DNA of 64,000 nucleotides. Source: Arion vulgaris (Eukaryota; Mollusca; Gastropoda; Stylommatophora; Arionidae). Shown here one piece after another: positions 31,034 to 41,667 of this stretch (positions are counted from its first letter, which is position 1; the number at the start of each line of letters is the position of its first letter). A program made the position numbers and the translations under genes. Under the pieces are notes generated by a model. The model searched no databases and was not told the DNA's origin. It worked only from the letters and a program-made list of their open reading frames with translations. The DNA is taken from assembly GCA_020796225.1 (NCBI GenBank), contig CM036769.1, positions 1,851,001 through 1,915,000 on the forward strand, in the 5' to 3' direction.

Positions 31034-31157
31034 AGAGTACATGTTGAAGATTGTAAAGCAATACAAAAGAACGATGAGCTCTAAGTACGAAGAACATTTT
31101 CAAGCTAATGAATTACCACAAAAATGGGATTCACATGAAAGTAGACAGTTGCAACAG
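31034..31157 (+). CDS. Candidate exon 2 of unknown plus-strand gene
   Basis: Acceptor ATTACAGAACAG (pyrimidine tract weak), then one base plus 41 open codons (EYMLKIVKQYKRTMSSKYEE then HFQANELPQKWDSHESRQLQ Q) and donor CAACAG|GTACAT. The initial A completes the split codon from exon 1 (CA|A, Gln). The last codon is complete, so the next exon must start in phase 0. Charged helical sequence, no known domain. Confidence 0.5.
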
Positions 31158-31589
31158 GTACATTTGCTTTTTTTTCTTTCAAGATAAATAACACATTGTT
31201 TCATTTGAGGATCATCGGACATGTCCATAATTGCTCTGATCTCCTCCCAATCATGTATTTCAGTGTGTTTAGATGAACAACTCCCGTTCTGAAGATAACA
31301 CATTTAATGTAATAGTAGACCGTTTCTGATAGTGCATCATCAACTAGCGGACTTTAGGGTGACCTCACACTGGACAAATAAGCAGTTTGTTGTCGAGGAG
31401 ACAAGGAAACCATGAAAAAAGATGGATTCACGATGTAACTGATGATTTGAGCATTAAATCCGATGTTCTTTTATGAATTGAATGATGATATCATTTGTAT
31501 TCTTCTTCTAATTTCTTCCTTTCTAACTTTATCTCTCATTGTTACTTCTGCAGTTCTTCAACGACATCTCATCTCTGTTGTTATGATTT

Positions 31590-31960
31590 TCTACCGATTA
31601 TCTGCGGGGAGCAACCATGTTTGACATTGATAGCATCTCTCTAGTCTGTGACGCCCCCTGGCACTTAAGGCAGCAATGAATACACCACCATTTTTCTATA
31701 TTTTGGTCGTTCTCTGTATTATTTTCCAGCTGTGATACACTTCTTTCAGTTCTTGTCCTACTGTTCTCTTCCAGGTCTATTTTGAGTCTTCGATGCTTCC
31801 ATTTACCCTCTGGTGTCCATCTCAGTGAAATTTTAGTGACATAGTTAATTTCTATGTGTATCACAAATCCGATCCATTTCCATCGTCTCTCTTGAATGAT
31901 GGTGTTCATGTTGCTCTTGCTGACACTGTGTAAGCAGGTCTTGGTTATCTGCAATAATTT
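31590..31960 (-). mobile_element. LINE ORF2 3' tail
   Basis: The minus strand encodes SNMNTIIQERRWKWIGFVIH then SLRWTPEGKWKHRRLKIDLE, the WIGHVLRM...ALRWTPEGKR-type C-terminus frequent in invertebrate LINEs. Confidence 0.82.
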
Positions 31961-32260
31961 TCCTTTTTCCTACATTGTTCTTACATTCCAGAATCCAGTT
32001 TTGGTTTTAGCATTCAGGACTTCTGTTGTTCGTGAAAGTATCTTCCTATTGGCTTTCACCACCTCCAGTCATATTTGATAGCATAATATTGGTCAAAAAA
32101 TAGTTCTTATGAGATTTGCTTTAATATTCATTTTGATATTCATTAGTTTACCTCTGAAAGCAAAGACCCGCCTGCATGACGAGCGACACTAATCAAACGG
32201 TAAAGTAGGCTTTCATGCAAAAATCAGTCAGAAGTGACATGGCTAACGTCTGAATTCACA
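31960..32260. other. Intron-like, no recognised feature
   Basis: AT-rich sequence without repeats or sustained open frames. Confidence 0.5.
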
Positions 32261-32279
32261 GCTTGCGAAAGCAGAAGAA

Positions 32280-32570
32280 GAAAATATTCATTAGTATTCA
32301 AAGTCGAGACAAAATCTTGCTTGAATTACATTCAGAAACAAAGAATGAAGTGGTTCGTCCACTTATTAAGAATACAACCAAATTCCACTGTATACAGTCT
32401 TCTACAACAGAACACCAGGAAAGAAGACGAGAGGAAGACCACGAAAAAGGTGATTAGATTACATAACAGTCAGAATCCTGTCAAAAAAACCAAAAGAACT
32501 ATCACTCAAGCCACTAGAACAGCACAAGACAAAAACAGAAAACCACAACACTTGACAACAATCCAGTAAT
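32280..32570 (+). mobile_element. LINE ORF2 3' tail
   Basis: The plus strand encodes CLNYIQKQRMKWFVHLLRIQ PNSTVYSLLQQN and ITQATRTAQDKNRKPQ. Sister copies lie at 38500-38860 (minus) and 42240-42640 (plus). Confidence 0.85.
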
Positions 32571-32663
32571 AGTGTGACGACAAAAGAAGAAGATTCATTT
32601 TTGAATTCTGAATATAATATTTTGTTATTCTGTTTGTCTGTTTGCTAGATCATTCTTACAGAG

Positions 32664-34130
32664 AAAGAAATACACACAAAGTTCTTGGAACTGTGGTATG
32701 ACAAGGGAGAGCTATTAGTCTACAAGTCCTTTGTATCCATGTACCCGGAATATGCTCTATGGTATGATCAGATATCTGGGTCTATACCACCGTGTATAGA
32801 AGTGGAGGTTTCACACTCTGAGATGGACATTGGTGATTGCTCTTCTGATGTAGGTTGTTTGTGCTCAGCAAGCAACGAGGAGGGTACGGTAATTGCTGAT
32901 CATCGAGAAAAGCAAATATTTCCTGGTTGCAGAATTGGTTGTAGATTAGATTCCTTTGTGAGCTTAAACAGTGAACAGTTCAATAGTGGCATTGATAATA
33001 ACATGAATATGTTTAGTCATATTCATAGTACAGAACATGTTTGTAATGATGTTAACAGCACAGAACAGCTTTATAATGATGTTGATGGCACAGAACAGCT
33101 TTATAATTATGTTAACAGCACTGGACAGCTTTGTAAGGATGTTAGCAGTATAGATCATATCTATAGCGGTGTTAAAAATATAAATCATATTTATAGTGGT
33201 GTTAAAAATACAGGACAGCTTTGTTGTGATAACATAGAACAGCCTTGTCAGACTAACAATTCAGAACAGCATTGTAGCGATGCTAACAACACAGAACAGC
33301 ATTGTTGCGAGACCAACAACACAGAACAGCATTGTTGCGATGCTGACAATACAGAACAGCATTGTTGCGATGCTGACAATACAGAACAGTATTTTTGTGA
33401 TGCTGACAATACAGAACAGCATTGTTGCGAGACCAACAACACAGAACAACATTGTTGCGATGCTGACAATACAGAACAGTACTGTTGCGATGCTGACAAC
33501 ACAGAACAGCATTGTAGCAGTGTTAACAACACAGGACATATTTATAGTAGAGATAACAACACAGAAAAGCTTTATAGTAATGCTAGCAATAAAAAACAGG
33601 TGTATAGTGATCCCCTACATCCTCTAAGTTACATTGCGGATTCTCATCTGTTATCCACATCCAAAAGTGATGTTCTGCCTGTCTTAGAATCAGCCAGTAC
33701 TACTGATCCTGCACTTTCTGTTTCTAAAAATATTGACATTTGTTCAGAAACATTCCGGAATGAGAGCATCAAGCAACATAAATTTGTAGATGTTGGTGAC
33801 CTGGTAGTTGGGCAGGCGTTGGTTCGTGAAAACTTATATTCTAGTCTTGTGTGTTCTCCAGAATGCAACACTGATGATGGAAACAGTGTCTGCAGTCATG
33901 TTGTTAGCAGAGAGGATTGTAGACATGGAGAATTGATAGATGTTCTTAAGGATACTCATGGGGATTTGAGGAATCAGGTCTATTGCCATGTCAAGGCCAA
34001 GTTCAGCCAATGGATGAGAAGTAACCCAAATGAAGAGTTTGACGTTTGCAGCTTGGATGAAGATTTGGTTGCTGATACCTCTCCTGTCTTGGAGACAGAC
34101 CTTGTATATGTTGATTGTGTTCATGAATAA
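32664..34130 (+). CDS. Candidate last exon: Cys-rich repeat protein of unknown function (488 codons)
   Basis: Open from the acceptor CATTCTTACAG(AG) to TAA at 34128-34130. Exon 2 ends in phase 0, so the acceptor AG at 32662-32663 fits (KEIHTKFLELWYDKGELLVY ...). The AG two bases earlier would put exon 2 out of frame. An N-terminal globular-looking part (about 60 residues, aromatic-rich) is followed by about 20 degenerate 10-12 residue repeats of the type NNTEQHCCDAD. A non-repetitive acidic C-terminus ends DTSPVLETDLVYVDCVHE. There is no signal peptide in the visible exons and no known domain. The first part faintly recalls the W...GE-LVW motif near the N-terminus of trimethylguanosine synthases, but no methyltransferase domain is present. 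If joined to exons 1 and 2 the protein would be about 540 residues. Confidence 0.6.
   Translation, partial: KEIHTKFLELWYDKGELLVYKSFVSMYPEYALWYDQISGSIPPCIEVEVSHSEMDIGDCSSDVGCLCSASNEEGTVIADHREKQIFPGCRIGCRLDSFVSLNSEQFNSGIDNNMNMFSHIHSTEHVCNDVNSTEQLYNDVDGTEQLYNYVNSTGQLCKDVSSIDHIYSGVKNINHIYSGVKNTGQLCCDNIEQPCQTNNSEQHCSDANNTEQHCCETNNTEQHCCDADNTEQHCCDADNTEQYFCDADNTEQHCCETNNTEQHCCDADNTEQYCCDADNTEQHCSSVNNTGHIYSRDNNTEKLYSNASNKKQVYSDPLHPLSYIADSHLLSTSKSDVLPVLESASTTDPALSVSKNIDICSETFRNESIKQHKFVDVGDLVVGQALVRENLYSSLVCSPECNTDDGNSVCSHVVSREDCRHGELIDVLKDTHGDLRNQVYCHVKAKFSQWMRSNPNEEFDVCSLDEDLVADTSPVLETDLVYVDCVHE
33040..33610 (+). repeat. Coding minisatellite within the exon (30-36 bp units)
   Basis: Units centred on AACACAGAACAGCATTGTTG with variants, kept in frame and encoding NTEQHCC. 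The central units (33255-33510) are the most homogeneous, as expected of recent expansion. Confidence 0.9.
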
Positions 34131-34134
34131 TAAA
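34129..34134 (+). promoter_or_regulatory. Polyadenylation signal overlapping the stop codon
   Basis: AATAAA shares its first two bases with the TAA stop of the 32664-34130 exon (GAATAATAAATG). If used, the 3' UTR would be only about 15-30 bases. Confidence 0.4.
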
Positions 34135-34319
34135 TGATTGCGCTATGTCTGTCGATGATGAAGTTACTGTTTATGACGACTGAGTTGACTGACAATGACC
34201 AAGTTGACTATCTATGGCAACTGATTTGATTTAGTGTGTTATTTTGCTCTCTGCGACAACGGATTCATTATTTCTGTTTATTTGCTTTAATTACCTGTAC
34301 ACATCTTTTTCTTTTTTTT

Positions 34320-34700
34320 TAAAAAATTGAGCATGTAAAAGAACCCATGACAGCTCAAAATTGAGAGAAGCAGGCTGGAAAGTCGCTGCTCAGGTAAAAT
34401 TGAGAGAAGCAGACTGGAAAGTCGCTGCTCAGGTAAAATTGAGAGAAGCAGGCTGGAAAGTCGCTGCTCAGGTAAAATTGAGAGAAGCAAACTGGAAAGT
34501 CGCTGCTCAGGTAAAATTCATTAAAAATATAAAATAATAAAATTCCTACAAAAGTTTTTCACTATCTTCTAAATCACATTGAGGACCTTAACTGGTGCTA
34601 CAGAGTTCATGCTCTGCAGCTGAGATCTTCCTGTGTAAGAAAGAGATTGGAGCACACATGGTTACTCACTGAAGTGTAATGATGATGGTCCAATCAATCA
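34320..34700 (-). mobile_element. Family 4 SINE (inverted) with internal 39-bp x 4 array
   Basis: Matches family 4 in reverse: GCATGTAAAAGAACCC, AAATTCCTACAAAAGTTTTT, GGTGCTACAGAGTTCATGCT, GAGATCTTCCTGTGTAAGAA. At 34345-34515 the GAGAGAAGCAGGCTGGAAAG motif is repeated four times at 39-bp spacing; other family members have it once. Confidence 0.8.
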
Positions 34701-34828
34701 AACTATAACTGGGTTCACCCGCTGCAGTACTGTCATGTAAGGGCCCATTAATAATAAAATAACATACTTTTCTGTGTATGCTAAAACTTGTTATTTTTAA
34801 TTATTTTTCCCAATCCAGAAGCACTTGA

Positions 34829-34980
34829 ACTTTTCGGCTCTTCGGCTCGGTGCCATGGACATCATAAATCTGGGGAATCTGTGGCTTTTTCTGCCATCCC
34901 GCAGAATTGAACCCGCACACACAGAGGGATAGTCACTCGTAGTCCAACGCGCTACGAACACGCTGGACAGACGGGCAAAA
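34829..34980 (-). mobile_element. tRNA-derived SINE (family 3), minus copy
   Basis: On the minus strand: TAGCGCGTTGGACTACGAGT (box A region) and GTGCGGGTTCAATTCTGCGG (box B, GGTTCAANTC-like), then the body GGCACCGAGCCGAAG and GCTTCTGGATTGGGAAAA. Full counterparts at 39553-39765 and 56045-56240. Confidence 0.85.
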
Positions 34981-35194
34981 CATGTTATTAAATGACCTGC
35001 CTTTGTTGATGTCTTTTCCTAGTCAATGAATTTTAGTAATTAGATCAATATATTAAGATGGCGTGGCTGACAATCTGAGCAAGACGGCTACCTTTATTAG
35101 AGAATCCGAAATCCCAATTTAGTGAGAATGCAGAAGAAGATCAATATATTCAAAGCAAAGGCCACATATCATTGCTAGGGTCAAAGACGCAGAT

Positions 35195-35640
35195 CTAGGG
35201 ACACCGTCGTGCCAGGTTTAGTGAGCTGGCACTATTCAAGATCCCACCCCACCTCCACATGGTGAACCTGGAAACAGACAGTGGATCATGTCTGGCTAAG
35301 CGGTTAGAGATCGAGAGAGAGCTACAGGTAGTGGTAGTAGTGCAAGTACCGAAAAGTAATGCAGGTCCAAAACCCTTGAACAAAATGCACGCATCTCCTG
35401 GCGAAGTCTGATGAAAAGTTGCCAAAATAGTTGCTGAAATGTAAGAAATAGTAGCGTACGAGTCATCTGTGAATGAATGCCAACTCCCATTGGAGCAAAT
35501 GGCAGGACCTAAATTGCTATCTGTGGGGCAAGAATCGATGAGAACAATGCGTAACAAATCAAGTCTAGGTGTCTCTGAAAACACTAACATATCGTGACGA
35601 CACATGGGAAGATTGCGGCAAACTCCATATCAAAGGCTTA
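35195..35640 (-). other. Open frame of unknown origin (Cys/Ser-rich)
   Basis: The minus strand is open for about 145 codons (CRNLPMCRHDMLVFSETPRL ... NLARRCP). The composition looks protein-like (DSCPTDSNLGPAICSNGSWH). It begins shortly after an in-frame TGA, and no clear splice sites or family match are apparent. Could be a fragment of an old exon or element. Confidence 0.25.
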
Positions 35641-36240
35641 ACACAGATACATTTACTGGGTAAGGTTGGCCAAGCACAAATCCTAAAGTTGCGTTTTAGT
35701 GCCTAACGAAACTGCCCTCCGTGGGACAACCGAGCAAGGTACCGTTGCATTAACAACTAACATCTCCGGAAGAACTGAGGTGAATGATGTTGGCGGGTGC
35801 AAAATTTAGTTGCGTTGCTGTCGCCGATTGAAACGACCTTCTAGAATATCTGTGTGCAGCCCCAATTCAGTGTTTCCCTGGAACAAAGAAAATGCAGAGT
35901 AGACATTGCAAATTGCCAAGTGCGACACGCGCCTGAAACGGCTGAGAACACTCCTACACAGGAACAAACTCACAACAGATAGAAAAGTAAGACCAATGAT
36001 GCAAAAGCTTGACTGGTACAAACCCAAGCATTGGCTAAGGATGATACTTTTCAGACACCGATCATCCTTCTCTAGCAAGATGACGTCCAAACACCATGGC
36101 TCAAATCATATCTCTCTCGATCCCGGCTCAAATCATATAAAAGCCAATTAAAAAACAAAAATAATCGCTTTGCGTGACAAGCACATGTGTCGCCAATGAC
36201 TGAGAATGTTCCTAATCTGGAAAGAGCTCATATAGTCAGA
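35641..36240. other. No recognised feature
   Basis: Only short unsupported frames. A minor direct repeat GGCTCAAATCATAT occurs near 36098 and 36126. Confidence 0.4.
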
Positions 36241-36720
36241 AAGAGTGCTCTAGGGCAAGCTACCCAAGTAAATAAAATGCTGGCAATACTTCGGATGTGC
36301 AGGCCTAGTCACCATAGGTGCATAACTTGGCACAATTCACTCTTAGGCTCATATCACATACAAACCACAAAGAATGGTCGAAATGGAGTGCTTGCGGAAA
36401 GAGATTATCATCGCTGACTTGGGGTCGACGTGTGTTACGGGCCTGAAGAGGAACACTGCGAAGGGCCTAGGTGTGTTACCGGGGCCTGAAAGAGGAACAC
36501 TGCGAAGGGCCTAGGTGTGTTACCGGAGCCTGAAAGAGGAACACTGCGAAGGGCCTAGGTGTGTTACCGGGGCCTGAAAGAGGAACAAAGAAAAGTAACA
36601 CTTGACGGGCCTAGGAAGCTACCTAGTAAAAGAAAAAAGCGGCACAGAAATTGGATGTGCTAGCACAATGTACAATCGCTCTTAGACTCAGATCACATAC
36701 AGATCACAAAGAATGGTTTA
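36240..36720 (+). mobile_element. Two family 1 fragments around a 45-bp x 4 array
   Basis: Family 1 pieces at 36240-36385 and 36590-36720 flank four copies of GTGTGTTACCGGGGCCTGAA + AGAGGAACACTGCGAAGGGCCTAG. This unit is itself the left part of family 1, another expansion inside a dispersed element. Confidence 0.75.
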
Positions 36721-37260
36721 TTTGACCAATAATTCTCTGATCAATAATTTATTTCTTGTTTGTCAGTGATAATTTGTGACATAATTGATGACAATGACCT
36801 ATCGTATTATTAGAGTTTCTGGAGTTTGGGTGGACACAAAACTATGCGATGAACACCCTTTCCATCTCCCCAATAAAGTATATCAGCTTGACAACTGATT
36901 AGTGCAGGTTTGAATTGGTCTGTAATCTGAGTATGGCAATTTGATTACAATTTTAGAATCTGAGCATATAAATGTATTGGGTGATGTACGGAAACCTACC
37001 AATCTTAAGTGGTCAGAGAGGATCAGATCAGATCTGGAGAAAACCGAGGGTGGCTGCGGTGATACTTAATAAACTGACATCTTTGTCCTAAAACGCCATA
37101 TAAATGTATTAATACCTTCTGAGTTGAAACTCTGTGGAGTCGCTGTATCCATGGGAGTTCATACTCTGAAGCAATGAAGACAAGGATGCCCTTCTCTAAT
37201 AAATTTTTTTTTTAGTTTTCTGGAAAATGGTTAATTAGTTTCCTTCTTATTAACACCTCC
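36721..37260. other. No recognised feature
   Basis: AT-rich sequence with no sustained frames or repeats. Confidence 0.5.
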
Positions 37261-37267
37261 ATTTGAC

Positions 37268-37460
37268 ATGAACCAACCACCAATAACAGCATGCAATAAA
37301 ACGAGATTAGGTACTAGAGCCAAGGGAACACCAAGTAAAAAGTGGATATACAATATCAAGACCACCCTAAATAAACATGGATATAAACACAAGGGCGAAT
37401 CATCTGGCCCTGGAGCACAAATTAAAGCTACCACCCCTACACTTAACAGCAAGAGTGGGC
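37268..37460 (+). mobile_element. Possible LINE tail
   Basis: The plus strand reads LGTRAKGTPSKKWIYNIKTT, reminiscent of the GRPRKRW C-terminal motif, but degraded. Confidence 0.35.
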
Positions 37461-37461
37461 A

Positions 37462-38450
37462 ACCAATTCCATTATCTACCTGGGGAAATACAATAGACAA
37501 CCAATTCCATTATCTACCTGGGGAAATACAATAGACAACCAATTCCATTATCTACCTGGGGAAATGCAATAGACAACCAATTCCATTATCTACCTGGGGA
37601 AATACAATAGACAACCAATTCCATTATCTACCTGGGGAAATGCAATAGACAACCAATTCCATTATCTACCTGGGGAAATACAATAGACAACCAATTCCAT
37701 TATCTACCTGGGGAAATGCAATAGACAACCAATTCCATTATCTACCTGGGGAAATACAATAGACAACCAATTCCATTATCTACCTGGGGAAATACAATAG
37801 ACAACCAATTCCATTATCTACCTGGGGAAATGCAATAGACAACCAATTCCATTATCTACCTGGGGAAATGCAATAGACAACCAATTCCATTATCTACCTG
37901 GGGAAATGCAATAGACAACCAATTCCATTATCTACCTGGGGAAATACAATAGACAACCAATTCCATTATCTACCTGGGGAAATACAATAGACAACCAATT
38001 CCATTATCTACCTGGGGAAATGCAATAGACAACCAATTCCATTATCTACCTGGGGAAATACAATAGACAACCAATTCCATTATCTACCTGGGGAAATACA
38101 ATAGACAACCAATTCCATTATCTACCTGGGGAAATGCAATAGACAACCAATTCCATTATCTACCTGGGGAAATGCAATAGTCAACCAATTCCATTATCTA
38201 CCTGGGGAAATGCAATAGACAACCAATTCCATTATCTACCTGGGGAAATACAATAGACAACCAATTCCATTATCTACCTGGGGAAATGCAATAGACAACC
38301 AATTCCATTATCTACCTGGGGAAATGCAATAGACAACCAATTCCATTATCTACCTGGGGAAATGCAATAGACAACCAATTCCATTATCTACCTGGGGAAA
38401 TGCAATAGACAACCAATTCCATTATCTACCTGGGGAAATGCAATAGACAA
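37462..38450. repeat. 38-bp minisatellite, about 26 copies
   Basis: Unit CAACCAATTCCATTATCTAC + CTGGGGAAATACAATAGA. Nearly invariant apart from A/G in AAATRCAATAG, the two variants alternating in blocks. Confidence 0.96.
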
Positions 38451-38499
38451 TAGATAGAATTGATATGATAGTATAAAATATGTGATTCTTCTTCTTCTA

Positions 38500-38860
38500 T
38501 TGTTGTCACACTGCTACCGGGTTGTTGCCCATTGTCATTGTTTTCTGTTTTTGTCTTGTGTTGTTCTAGTGGCTTTGGTGATTATTTTTGCTCTTTGACA
38601 GGATTCTACTATGCCGTCTAACCATCTTTTTCGTGGTCTTCCTCTCACCTTCTCTCCTGATGTTCTGTTGTAGAAGACTGTATGCTGTGGAGTTTGGATG
38701 CATTCTTATTAAGTGGCCAAACCACTTCATTCTTTGTTTCTCAATGTAATTCAAGCAAGGTTCTGTGTCAACTTTCTTTCTTATGCTGATGTTGGTGACT
38801 TGTCTTTTCTGGTGTTGTTGGTCAATTTTTGCAGGCACCACATTTCACATGTAGTTATTT
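38500..38860 (-). mobile_element. LINE ORF2 3' tail
   Basis: The minus strand encodes EPCLNYIEKQRMKWFGHLIR MHPNSTAYSLLQQN, then GERKTTKKMVRRHSRI. Confidence 0.85.
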
Positions 38861-39054
38861 TGTGCGACTGTATCTCTGTAACAACATCTTTAGATGTGTA
38901 ATGTTAAATAAATAATGATTAATAAAGTTGATTAAATAAGACAATTGTAAATCAACAATTTTATTGTGCTGTTGTTTTCTGATATTCTGTCAACAAAAAA
39001 TGGATGCTAATGGCAACAATACAAATAATGGGAGTGGTAATAATCAAAGTGGGC

Positions 39055-39225
39055 ATCTGTAGCTTAAGCGATAGTGAGCTCAATCACACTCCAAATGTAC
39101 CTGGTTCAAACTCCACGGCGGGTAGTTTGGATGCAAATTCATTTCCGTGAGATTTTTACGGAGGTAAAAATAGACCTCACTGTTCAGAACGTAATGGCAA
39201 ACTACTGAACGTATAACTGGTGCCT
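39055..39225 (+). mobile_element. tRNA-derived SINE (family 5)
   Basis: TGTAGCTTAAGCGATAGTGA (box A-like) and CCTGGTTCAAACTCCACG (box B-like), then ATGCAAATTCATTTCCGTG and AATGGCAAACTACTGAACGT. A sister copy lies at 51836-52000. Confidence 0.78.
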
Positions 39226-39275
39226 AGAGAATCGACGACTCGTTTGCTGTTATTGATGGTTCTTTTAAAGGTTTT

Positions 39276-39500
39276 TAAAGCCGAAGGATTGACATCACTG
39301 CACAAGGTTTTACGCCATATGCCTCGGTCTCTCTCCGTAGAAATGGCACGTCACCTGTCGAGAGTATTGCACAAAGCATGAACTCTGTAGCTTCAGCAAC
39401 AATACTAGAGATCTCTGGAAAAAACTGCACTCATGAGCGGAATGGCGCAGTCCGGATTCGAACCCACAACATGTTGATGATGATGTCCTGTAAAGGATAA
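39276..39500 (+). mobile_element. Compact SINE-like element (unexpanded relative of 1026-2990)
   Basis: GAAGGATTGACATCACTGCA, GAAATGGCACGTCACCTGTC, GCACAAAGCATGAACTCTGT, ATCTCTGGAAAAAACTGCAC. It holds a single copy of the motif that is amplified about 60-fold at 1.1-2.8 kb. Confidence 0.75.
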
Positions 39501-39552
39501 GCCACGATTCAGGATACACGAATATTTCTATGATGTTGTCGAGGATTGTAAT

Positions 39553-39765
39553 GATAGTAGACGACCGCGTGCCCAGCGTGTTTGTAGCACGTTGGACTAC
39601 GGGTGACTAGACCTCTAAGTGCGGGTTCAACTCCGCGGACTGGCAGAAAAGCTACAGGTTCCCCAGATTTACGGTGTTCGTGGCACCGAGCCGAAGGGTT
39701 ACGATGTCCATGACACCGAGCCGAAGAACTTTCAGCTCAAGTGCTTCTGGATCGGGAAAAAAATG
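39553..39765 (+). mobile_element. tRNA-derived SINE (family 3), best copy
   Basis: CAGCGTGTTTGTAGCACGTTGGACTAC region (box A) and TGCGGGTTCAACTCCGCGG (box B), body GGCACCGAGCCGAAGGGTTA with an internal duplicate of CACCGAGCCGAAG, ending CTTCTGGATCGGGAAAAAAA. Confidence 0.88.
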
Positions 39766-40019
39766 ATAGTAGATGTGAGTGGTCTGCATCCCAGTCCCTT
39801 CCACGTCACTATCCTGAAGCATAAAGTCGACTAGCTGAAGTGGAAATTCCCGCTAGTCGATATTTCTCACGTCTCGTGATGCTTGCATTACAGTATTGTT
39901 AAAAACAAATTCATTTGAAAACAGACAGCCCAGTTTGTGGTCCACAGTAAATTAAGCGCATGACCAGATATCGCTGAAGAAGAAGATTTGAAAACAGCTA
40001 AACACATAATTGATAGGAC

Positions 40020-40560
40020 CATCATCATTGCATTTCGGTGAGTAGCCATGTGTGCTCCCATCTCTTTCTTACATAGGAAGACCTCAGCTGCAGTGCACGA
40101 ACTCCGTAGCACCGGCTAGGATCCCCGATGTAATTATGAAGACGGTAAAGATATTTTGTAGAAATAAAAAAAAATAATTTTTCTAATGAATTTTGCCCGG
40201 GCAGTGCCTTTCCAGCCTGTTCTTCTTGATTTTGAACTACCAAGGGTTCGTTTACGTGCTCAAATTGGACACGGGATCTACGTTTTATCGTCCGTCTAAT
40301 CAACATCGAACTGGCGTGTTGGGCTGCTGGATTTGCAAAGATCGGGGCACCTATGTACATGTCCGGAGGGCTATGATGATAGTCCTCATATAACTGATAA
40401 CTGATCGTTCGTCTCTCATAGGACTTGGAACATGATCTCACCTACAGTGAGATCAGGGATCTCTGGAAAAATATTCCGATAGCTCCACAAGGAAGCGAAC
40501 CGGTTACCTCTGACACGAAAGGCGAAGACCTAGTCTCTACTCTACAGAGACTTCCGAACA
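40020..40560. mobile_element. Family 4 SINE, long copy
   Basis: GAGTAGCCATGTGTGCTCCC, CAGTGCACGAACTCCGTAGC, CTAATGAATTTTGCCCGGGC, GTTCGTTTACGTGCTCAAAT, then CTACAGTGAGATCAGGGATC and a tRNA-like end CTACTCTACAGAGACTTCCG. About 130 bp in the middle (40295-40400) differ from the 29-kb copy. Confidence 0.7.
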
Positions 40561-40671
40561 CAAGAAAACAAGGTTATATATTTCAAATGAAAATTAACAA
40601 AGGAATATCAGTATATTTAACATTTGTTTCTTTGCTAATAACTTACACTAATGTTGACTGTTGTTAGAATA

Positions 40672-41062
40672 TGTTCTATCTAGTTCAATGTCATATGTTC
40701 TACTTAGTTCAATGTCATACTTTCTACTTAGTTCAATGTCATACTTTCTATTTAGTTCAATGTCATACTTTCTACTTAGTTCAATGTCATACTTTCTATT
40801 TAGTTCAATGTCATACTTTCTATTTAGTTCAATGTCATACTTTCTATTTAGTTCAATGTCATACTTTCTACTTAGTTCAATGTCATACTTTCTACTTAGT
40901 TCAATGTCATACTTTCTATTTAGTTCAATGTCATACGTTCTATTTAGTTCAATGTCATACTTTCTACTTAGTTCAATGTCATACTTTCTATTTAGTTCAA
41001 TGTCATACTTTCTACTTAGTTCAATGTCATACTTTCTATTTAGTTCAATGTCATACTTTTCT
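40672..41062. repeat. 24-bp minisatellite x 16
   Basis: Unit TAGTTCAATGTCATACTTTC + TACT/TATT. The 8-codon period leaves frames open on the plus strand. Not a gene. Confidence 0.95.
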
Positions 41063-41174
41063 TCAGCTTTGTATGCGAGCTCTTCATATCGATCACTTGT
41101 TAAATCACTCTTTGGGATTTGTATTTAATCTGAGCCTAATAGCGATTGTACTTTGAGCCAGCTATGCGCCTACA

Positions 41175-41310
41175 AGTAGACCGCACTTTTTCTGCGACGC
41201 TCTTTATTTACTAGGGTAGCTTCCCTAGACACCTACCTTAGTCGCCACGACATGCCTTGTAGGTTGCAGTGTTACTATTCTTTGCTCCTCTTGCGGGACC
41301 CGGCAACACA
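41175..41310 (-). mobile_element. Family 1 element, inverted, carrying the nearest AATAAA for the GPCR
   Basis: Reverse of the family core (CTTTATTTACTAGGGTAGCT ... CTTAGTCGCC). TTTATT at 41203-41208 is AATAAA on the minus strand, and I see no other canonical signal between it and the receptor stop at 41668. Confidence 0.7.
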
Positions 41311-41399
41311 CGAGCGTTGTTCTTCAGCGATATCTTGCCGTGCTCTTAATTAAAAGTGAACCATATATTGGACAGTCAACTTAAGGTTTGTCAGGTTTG

Positions 41400-41560
41400 T
41401 TCCCCAAAGCTAATTTTCAGGTCAACTTGATGTGGTCACATGTTGCTTCTCAGCTTCCCCAGGAAAGAACATTCTTGCAGGACATGCACCAGTGTCGGTT
41501 CCGCCTGTTCGCTCTGGCAGAGAGCAGTTGGACATTTTCCTAGTCTATGTAGCTGTTGTG
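41400..41560 (-). mobile_element. RNase H-type LINE C-terminal fragment
   Basis: The minus strand reads EQAEPTLVHVLQECSFLGKL RSN, then after a stop HQVDLKISFGE. It lies in the putative 3' UTR of the receptor. Confidence 0.7.
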
Positions 41561-41667
41561 ACTGCAATGTCCGGTATTTAGAACAAATATAATGATCCAT
41601 TGAAATCAATTGAAGTCAGCCTACAATATAAGCACGGCACACGCTGATGATGACCAGATTCTCTAAA

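Noticed and set aside
32664..32800. Trimethylguanosine synthase (TGS1) identity for the Cys-rich repeat gene
   Set aside because: Only a short W/GE-L-VY resemblance. No methyltransferase motif is visible anywhere downstream.
39560..39640. A functional tRNA gene
   Set aside because: Box A and box B are present, but the cloverleaf cannot be completed and the same sequence continues as a SINE body in three copies.
40661..41156. Overlapping 155- and 161-codon frames
   Set aside because: 24-bp repeat translated in two frames at once.
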